A DNA stretch of 64,000 nt, taken from the NCBI GenBank assembly GCA_964034945.1, contig OZ035961.1:64939531-65003530 (forward strand), in the 5' to 3' direction. The position numbers were made by a program, and so were the translations under genes. This document shows positions 52,101-61,100 of the stretch, one piece after another (within the stretch, counting starts at the first letter, position 1; each line of letters opens with the position of its first letter). Source of the DNA: Chrysopilus asiliformis. Lineage: Eukaryota; Arthropoda; Insecta; Diptera; Rhagionidae. The notes below the pieces were generated by a model. It searched no databases. It was not told where the DNA came from and saw only the letters and a program-made list of their open reading frames with translations.

Positions 52101-55100
52101 CTACACGGCCATCATCAGGCCAACTCTAGCCTATACAGCGGTAGTCTGGTGGCAAAGGACGAAGCTCTCATCTGTGAGAGATGAACTGAATAAGCTTCAA
52201 CGTATTGCTTGCGTCAGCATAACGGGGCAATTGGATCTTGCCCCACACCAGCGCTGGAGATTATCATCAACCTGCTTCCCTTAGATATATTTATTAAAGA
52301 GCAAGCTATGTTTGGAGCGCTCAGGCTCAATGTTACTCAACAAAGGGTTGGCAGACTTCTGAATCACACTCACATGTCCATCTGGACAGAACTAACATTG
52401 GCCGTGCCTGTTATTGAAATGCCGACTGATCACCAGATTCCCAAAGCTCACTTTGAGAAATCTTTTAAAATTCAGTTCCCATCTAGACAAGATTGGATAG
52501 AACCAGAACAGCTCATACCTTCCACGGCACGTTGTTGGTTTACGGATGGGTAACTTAGAAACGACACCCTAGCCTCAATAACGAGGAGTTTACTGATGTG
52601 ATACCATTAGGTAAAAACATCACCATATTTCAAGCTGAAATTGCAGCAATTTTGATTTGTGCAAAGCACGTTTGCAGCAAAAATGTTGTTGGTAGAGACA
52701 TATTTATTTTTTCAGACAGCTCTACAATCTAGTGAAATCAAATCTAAACTAGTAGAAGAATGTTTTCAAAATCTAGAATTTATTTCTAGAAATAATAAAG
52801 TTACTTTGACATGGGTCCCTGGTCACTGTAACATCTTAGGCAATGAGAAAGCTGATGAACTTTCCAAACTAGGTTCGGTTTGCCTTGGTATCTATCCTGA
52901 ACCCGCACTGCCTATTTCCAATTCGACGGTAAAAGGACTGTTACTGCTTTAGTTAAATTCGTTCAAATTTTAGAGTGAAATTTCAACAGAGTTTCTATTG
53001 TACCACAGAATTGTTTAAAAGGGAATTTCAATTCATTGTTTGGGATACAGTTAGTTTTAGTTTACTTTATAGCTAAAATATTGTATTAGTTTCAGTTTTT
53101 TCATAGAACTCGTCGACCAAACAACTAAGATATCACTGTAATAGTGAAGCAACAATTAAAGTTCAAATTAACATTAAAGTTCAGTGTTTTCTTTAATTAC
53201 CTTCATTTGCGCGGTAACATTTTTTGGTCCTTCGAGCCGGATCCGGGGATTCAGGACATTTCGGATAGGCGTCATCGGTTTAGTTGTTTGGTAAGGAGTT
53301 TTCAATTTTCTGAAAATTCCTGCATTCAATCGCAATTTCTTACATTCGCTTTTCGTAAAAGCTTTGCATTCGCTTGTCGGAAGGTATTGCATCGTGTTAT
53401 CGTTGTAGTGTTACCGAATACTCAACTACAATTCGGACTAAAACGGAACAGTTTTATTGAAAATTCATAGTTTGTATAACCACGTGCTACCGCGGGTTCA
53501 AAAGTGTCGCACCATTTTTCTTAATCATTAATACAATGTCCACAATAAGTGATCAATTAGTATATAAACGCCGAAATATTAAAGGACAAATCACGCGTAT
53601 ATTTAATTATCTAGTAGATTTGAATGTTGAAGATGCATTGTGAGAAAGTATTGAAACACGTGTTGAGCGGTTAGTAGAACTTTTTAATCAATTTAATGAT
53701 GTGCAAGGAGAGATAAAAGATTTATCTTCTGTAGATGAGTGTTCAACTCAACGGAGTCATCGTGAAAGCGTGGAAACTACTTATTTCGAGGCCAAAAGTA
53801 TGGCGTTGCGTTACACTAAACAATTATAAAAACCGTCAGAAACGTCTTCAATAGATCAATGTACAGCTGAATCGTCAAGTGACGAATTCAAAGGAGCTTT
53901 GAAATTACTTGTGGAACAGCAAACTCAGTTGTCAACGTTAATCGCTCGAAATACATCTACGAACTCCAATAGATCTAACAATACCACACCATTTGCAAGT
54001 GATATTTCAGATCTTCGATTGTCGGTGTTGGTTCGTCAGTTGGCAGCACAACTAAGCTCGCAATCGATATTACAATTCGGTTGTTGGTTATTGGTGTTGG
54101 TTCGTCAGTTGGCAGCACAACTAAGCTCGCAATCGATATTACAATTCGCTCGAGAATTAAAGAATTTGAAACGGTGACAAGTGCTTTCATGTTAGATAAA
54201 GTAACGTCTTATTTGCCGGCTACACCGGTGATAGTTAATTCTTCATGTAGCTCACTATTTAAAAATATAGAGTTAGCAGACCCATTGTACAATAAACCAT
54301 CTGCAATTGACATTTTATTAAGTGCGGACATATTCTTTCAAGTTTTGTTGAGTGGAAAATTATCCATCGGGCCAACTTCACCTATTGCTTTGGAGACCTT
54401 ATTCGGTTGGGTCATTTCGGGTCCTGGTATAATTAACAGCGCTCCGCAAACGTATACTCTTCCTACTTGTGTAGACGTAAATCAAACTCTCAAAGCATTT
54501 TGGGAGTTAGAGGATATTCCAACTACGCCTGGTCTATCTGAGGAAGAGAATCAAGCAGAAAACCATTTCGTCGAGACTCATCGCCGCAACGCAACTGGTC
54601 GATATGTTGTGAGACTACCATTTAAAAACATCAGTGAGCAACTAGGAAATTCCAAATCCAATGCTATCTCTAGTCTGAAGTCGTTGGAGCATCGATTCAA
54701 TGGTAATTGTCAGTTAAGGGATGAATATTGCAGCTTCATCAACGAGTATTTGGATTTGAAACATATGCGGAAAGTGTCGCCAAAAATCGGTTCAATGCCA
54801 AACAGTCAATGTGTCTACATGCCACATCACGCAGTTGTCAAGGAGACCAGTTCCACCACACGGCTCCGCGTTGTCTTCGATGCTTCGAGAAAATCATCTT
54901 CAGGTATCTCTTTGAACAACATACTACTTTTAGGCCCAAATATACAGACAGATATTTGGCCACTACTTTTAACATTTCGAATTTATCACTACGCTTATAC
55001 AGGAGACATTGCAAAGATGTACCGCCAGAATACGAACTTTTGACAGTCACATATGGGACAAAGAGTTCTCCATTCCTAGCTGTGCGAACGTTGAAACAGT

Positions 55101-58100
55101 TAGCGAATGATGAAGCTCACAATTATCCAATAGGGTCCAAGCAATTACATAAAAAGTTTTATATCGACGATTTTATAGGAGGCAGTCACACGCTTCCTGA
55201 AGCGTTACACGTAAAATCGGAAATCACCGGCATCTTATCCAAGGGAGGTTTCCAATTGAGGGCAGTGAATTTTTAGACTCAATACCCGAGGGTCTACGTG
55301 AGTCTCATTGTTGGCTTCCTTGTGAATCTGAACCTTGCGTCAAGACGTTGGGAATGAAATGGTTGCCAAATATTGATTCATTTATATTTCAAGTCAATCA
55401 TGAGAACATCATGAGGAAGTATCAGACATTTCGAAACAGTTTACAGGATATTTCAGAGTTGAAAATCCCGCGCTGATTAGGTGTGAAACAACATTCCGTG
55501 ATTCAACTCTGTGGCTTTGCCGACGCTTCGGAGAAAGCCTACGGAGGAGTTGTTTACATGCGCCTAGTAGAAGACAGTCAAGTCACTGTAAGATTGCTAG
55601 CATCGAAGACACGAGTTGCGCCAATCAAACAGATATCGCTCCCGCGCTTGGAACTTTGTGCGGCTCATTTACTGTCAAAGTTAATATCAAATGTTAAAAT
55701 CGCAATGGAGTATCAGGAGGTTGAGGTAATGACTTTTACCGATTCAACCATAGTCCTGGCATGGTTACAAAAATTGCCTAGGACTTGGACCACCTTTGTT
55801 GGAAATCGCACATCTAGCATACTATCTTCAATACCATCAAACTCCTGGCGACATGTAAGAAGCAGTGTAAATTCAGCAGATCCAGCTTCGAGAGGACTGA
55901 CAGGAACCGATTTAGTCAACTGCAAATTATGGTTCGAGGGTCCAAACTTTCTAAAAGATGTAAACTATGGAATATCACCAGAGCCTGTCAAGGTCTACAC
56001 TACTGAGCTTGAGGTGAGGACCTTTTGTTTTCACACAATCTTTAATGATACATCAGTTGAAGAGGTCGAAGAGTTTCTTAACCGTTACTCTAAGATTGAA
56101 CAACTCAAGAGGACAACCGCATGGATTTTACGTTTCGCAACAAACTGTAAGGAGCCGACTAGAACCAAGATAAAGGAACCCATACTTCTCGTCAAAGACT
56201 TGGAATACGCATTAACGACGCTACTTAAGATGTCACAATCCATATCATTTGGTTGTGAAATATCTGCGCTCATGACTAATAAGCCAATATCTAATCGAAG
56301 CAAACTAATTTCATTAAATCCATTTATAGATTCCGTAGGTGCTTTGAGAGTTGGAGGCAGGATTCAATCCAGTTCGACATCTTATGACAAAATTCATCCG
56401 GTGATACTTTTGAAAGGCCAATCACTTGCCGCTCTAATTTTGGAAAACATCCATCTGAGGTACTTGCACGCTGGACAACAGCTCATGCTTAACATCATTC
56501 ATCTCAGATATTGGATCGTCGGAGGTAAATCGCTAGTTCGAAACTGCATCCGCAGATGTGTCACATGCGTCAAATATCGAGCTGCGACGTCACAACAATT
56601 AATGGGATCACTTCCTCATTATCGTTTACAACCAGCAAGAGCGTTTTCAAACACTGGCACCGGCTTCGCTGGTCCTTTCTCAGTTCGGACTTGGAGTGGA
56701 CGTGGCGCTAAGGTGATAAAGGCATACATTGCGTTGTTTATATGTTTATCTACACGAGCTTTACATCTCGAATTAGTCACGAGTCTTTCTACGGACATGT
56801 TCCTTGCAGCTTTTCACCGATTTGGAGCCAGGAGAGGACTTTGTAGTAATTTGTATAGCGACAACGGGCGAAATTATGTTGGTGCTGCTCGAAAATTGAA
56901 GGAAGTCCACATATTTCTGCAAAAACATTCAACTGACATTGGTCGAGCTTTAAGCACGAACAATGTTACATGGCATTTTATTCCGGTCTCAACTCCACAT
57001 TTTGGTGGAATTTGGGAATCTGCATCAATTTTTTGTATAATTCAAGATTTATACCATGTTAGAATATTTTTGTACATCTTATTATTCATCTACCTAATCA
57101 ATTTTGAATAGTAACATTTTCAATACTTGTATCAATCATATCTTGCATTACACTTTTTCGTTGAAAAAAGTAATTTTTCAAGGAGTGCGGTATGTTACTG
57201 CTTTAGCTAAATTCGTTCAAATTTTAGAGTGAAATTTCAACAGAGTTTCTATTGTACCACAGAATTGTTTAAAAGGGAATTTCAATTCATTGTTTGGGAT
57301 ACAGTTAGTTTTAGTTTACTTTATAGCTAAAATATTGTATTAGTTTCAGTTTTTTCATAGAACTCGTCGACCAAACAACTAAGATATCACTGTAATAGTA
57401 AAGCAACAATTAAAGTTCAAATTAACATTAAAGTTCAGTGTTTTCTTTAATTACCTTCATTTGCGCGGTAACAAGGACTTATTAATAGCCAATGTATAAC
57501 ACTACACAAGACTAGGTGGATGCGTGAAGCAACGTGCCTACAAGCCAAACAATTTGGATGCAAACCTGATCCAGCCAGATTTGCCAATACCATCAGATTG
57601 AGCAAGAACTCTATCCAACAATTAGTAGGGGTACGTACTGGTCACTGCAAACTAAATTACCATTCACATAAGATTGGCTTAGTTGAGGATCCATCTTGCA
57701 ATTTATGTGATGCGGAGGAACAGACAGCAGAACACTTCTTGTGCAATTGTCCCTACTTCCAAAACCGTAGAGAAAATACTCTTGGCGATCGTGTCCTTAA
57801 GATATTGGTATAATTCCACTAAACCATTTAGTCAGCTTTATTAGCGGCTCAAAAAGATTAACGTAGCATGTATAGCCAACCGTCTCTAAATGCACAATGG
57901 ACCCTCTGCGTGGTCTAAGTGCATAAGGGTTTAGTCTTGGACTACCCATCAACCTAATCATCATGGTAGTTTTATGTAGAACCATATCCTAAATAACTTT
58001 TGTTCTTGCACTTTTTTGATAAGATGCACCGTTTTTTGAGATATTCGCAAAAAACGTTTTCGTTCGTATGGGGGGTACCCCCTAATGGTCAATTTTTGCC

Positions 58101-61100
58101 CAATAACGAACCTAGCCTCGCATTTTACTAAAAACGAATCTGCGTAAAATTTCAAGTCTCTAGCTCAATCCGTGCGCCCGCAATCCGCGCCACAGACGGA
58201 CGGACAGACGGACGGACATGCTAAATTCAACTATTTTGATCATTCTAAACACACTGGTGTAATTCATTTTTTTGTGTGATGACGGGATCTTGGCGTCACA
58301 AACGAAAATCAAATCTAATATACCCTTTGGTTTCACCATACGGGTATAAAAAGTTGAATTTAGCATGTCCGTCCGTCCGTCCGTCTGTGGCGCGGATTGC
58401 GGGCGCACGGATTGAGCTAGAGACTTGAAATTTTGAACAGATCCGTTTTTCGTAAAATGCAAGGCTAAGTTCGTTAATGCGCAAAAATGGACCATTAGGA
58501 GGGGGGGGGGGGGGGTACCCCCCGTACGAACGAAAATGTTTTTTGTGAATATCTCAAAAACGGTGCATCTTATCAAAAAAGTGCAAGAACAAAAGTTATT
58601 TAGGACATAATTCTACATAAAACTCCCGTACATCAAAATCCGATTGGAATAAATTTAAAAAAAAATCTTATTGGAAAATTTGACTTCAAAGTGGAATTTT
58701 GACACAACTGTTCGCCGTTTACTTAAATCACCATACGGGTTTTCAATAATTGCCAGATTGGCAATTATAGCTTTTCTCATGTTTTTGATTTGGAGATAGT
58801 TATAAATTTTTTTGACTTGTGAGATGGAGTAACGCATAAACTCAAGAACTACTGCACCAACATAGACTATGTATCATGACCACGGTTTATAGTTAGGTGT
58901 GGTCGCGGTATCGGGTCTCCTTTCACCCCTCGCCTTTTATCTTCTGAACCACTGAAGGAATTTGAATACGGTTTTCAGTGTTGGACGGGTCAATCATAAA
59001 AAAAATTTTCATTCACTCAAACTACTCCGCTCTACATGGTGCGAGCCCCCTCTCCTGCTATCTCCTAAACTACAGAACATATTTTTATACGATTTTTAGT
59101 GTTGGATAGGTTATCTGTCAAGGTAAAAATTTCGACCAATCCCCTTCTCAGCTATCTCTCAAACTATTTTATGGATGCTCAACATATGTTACAAAATAAA
59201 TGCAAAAATCTTAAGTGTCTGGCGATAAGGGAATTTGCTCTATTCCCTTTCTTCCAAGCAGATGGAAAAAATATTTGCAACTTCCTTGAAAACAGTGCGT
59301 CAAACCAAAAAAATTATTTGAAATATAATTACTGCATAATTTAAAAAGGGTTCTTTCATATTCAAAAAGCTAGTAATAAAATAAAAAATCGTATAACTTT
59401 CAACTTAAACGTATATATTTAGAGCGTGTGCGAAACAGTCTAATTGCATGCTAACTCTAGTATATTTTCATACTAAATTGCATTACGAAGTAATTTTCCT
59501 ATAAAAACTGGAATTAGAACGAGAATTAGCACGTCCTTAGACTCGCACACATACGTGAAAATATGTAACTTATATTCAAAAATCCAAAAAAAATTCTAAA
59601 AAATGTTGCCTGTGGCCCATTACTTTTTCTTATGGTTTGGTAGTATGTAAATTTTAAGATAAATTTCAGTGTTAATATTAAAACATAACAAAAGCTTTAA
59701 TTGCCAATCTGGCAATTATTGAAAACCCGTATGGTGATATTTGTATCAAAATTCCACTTTGAAGTAAAACTTTCCAAAAAGATTTTTTTAAATTTATTCC
59801 AATCGGATTTTGGTGTATGGGAGTTTTATGTAGAATCTTATCCTAAATAACTTTTGTTCTTGGACTTTTTTGATAAGATGTACCGTTTTTGAGATATTCG
59901 CAAAAATCGTTTTCGTTCGTATGGGGGGTACCCCCCTAATGGTCCATTTTTCCCATTAACGAACTTACCCTCGCATTTTACGAAAAGCGAATCTTTGCAA
60001 AATTTCAAGTCTCTAGCTCAATCCGTGCGCCTGCAATCCGCGCCACAGGCGGATGGACAAAGGGACGGACAAACGGACGGACGGACATGCAAAAAATAAT
60101 TATTTTTATCATTTTAAACACACTGGTGTAATTCATTTTTGTGTATGATGACGGGATCTTGGCGTTACAAACGGTAAGGCAAAGTTAATATACCCTTTGG
60201 TTTCACCATACGGGTATAAAAAGAATTGTATTTTTTGTGATGCGGCTCGCGGAAAACTAAATGTGGCAATTGAGTTTGGCAGCTCTGTTCTACACTAAGC
60301 AGAATTGGCTTTGACCCTTTAGCATTCAACTGACAAAATTTTGTTTTGTTATGTCAAAAAATCATGCTGTCTGTAGGTACTAGAATTTTTCTCCGTTTTA
60401 TAGGCAAGCTTACACAAAAACATGATGAACATATGTTAGCTTTTTAACGCCATTATATGTACTACCTATATATTATACGGTGGCACAACAACGTAAATGA
60501 ATTGCAAATAGAAATGTTTTTTTTTTTCAGATAGCAGTACGGACAGGCCTTAGTGGTTGTATCATACTTGTGACATTGTTCCATTATTTCAGCTTAACGA
60601 ACTTTTTCTGGATGCTTGTTGAAGGTAAGTCCCTTTTGTTTTAAGAGCAGCGACATCATTAAGTAAATAATAATTGTCATTGCTTTAACATATTTTTTTT
60701 TATTAAATAAACAGGACTTTACCTCTACATGCTGGTGGTGAAAACATTCTCAGGGGACAACATTAGATTTAATATATATGTTTTAATTGGCTGGGGTAAC
60801 TATTTTGGTTTAAAATACACTAAAAACACATGAAAACAGTTTGTAAGCCTAATGAAATATAAATCCATGTTTTTTTTTCTTTTATCTATTAATCCCATTT
60901 TTGTCATCACATACATATTAACATAATTTGGTTTGTTTATTAAAATTTCTTTTTTCGTATAATTAACTGTCTTCTGTTCTTTCTATTTATGACTTTCTTG
61001 ATAATTTAAAGGATGCCCAGCCGTTTTTGTTGTCATGTGGGCTATAGCTAAGGGTTGGACATCCGATTGGGTTCCATCTGATAAGGTAATGAACATTAAC

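Larger units (their letters stand above)
52939..57473 (+). mobile_element. BEL/Pao retrotransposon, recent insertion, TSD AGGAC
   Basis: AGGAC flanks both sides (52934-52938, 57474-57478). The two 281-bp LTRs differ at two positions that I could see. The primer-binding site matches tRNA-Tyr. The internal region has stops and deletions in gag, reverse transcriptase and integrase. The LINE reading frame resumes across it, which fixes both edges. Confidence 0.95.
45610..57962 (+). mobile_element. LOA-type non-LTR retrotransposon, with nested insertions
   Basis: A 12-bp duplication ATGGTAGTTTTA (45598-45609 and 57963-57974) brackets the element exactly. In order it has an ORF1 tail, apurinic-type endonuclease, reverse transcriptase, RNase H and a terminal CCHC. 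It is interrupted by an LTR element (48403-52072) and a BEL/Pao element (52939-57473). Without these it is about 4.1 kb, so it is 5'-truncated. Multiple stops make it inactive. The 3' untranslated region is 57814-57962. Confidence 0.9.
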
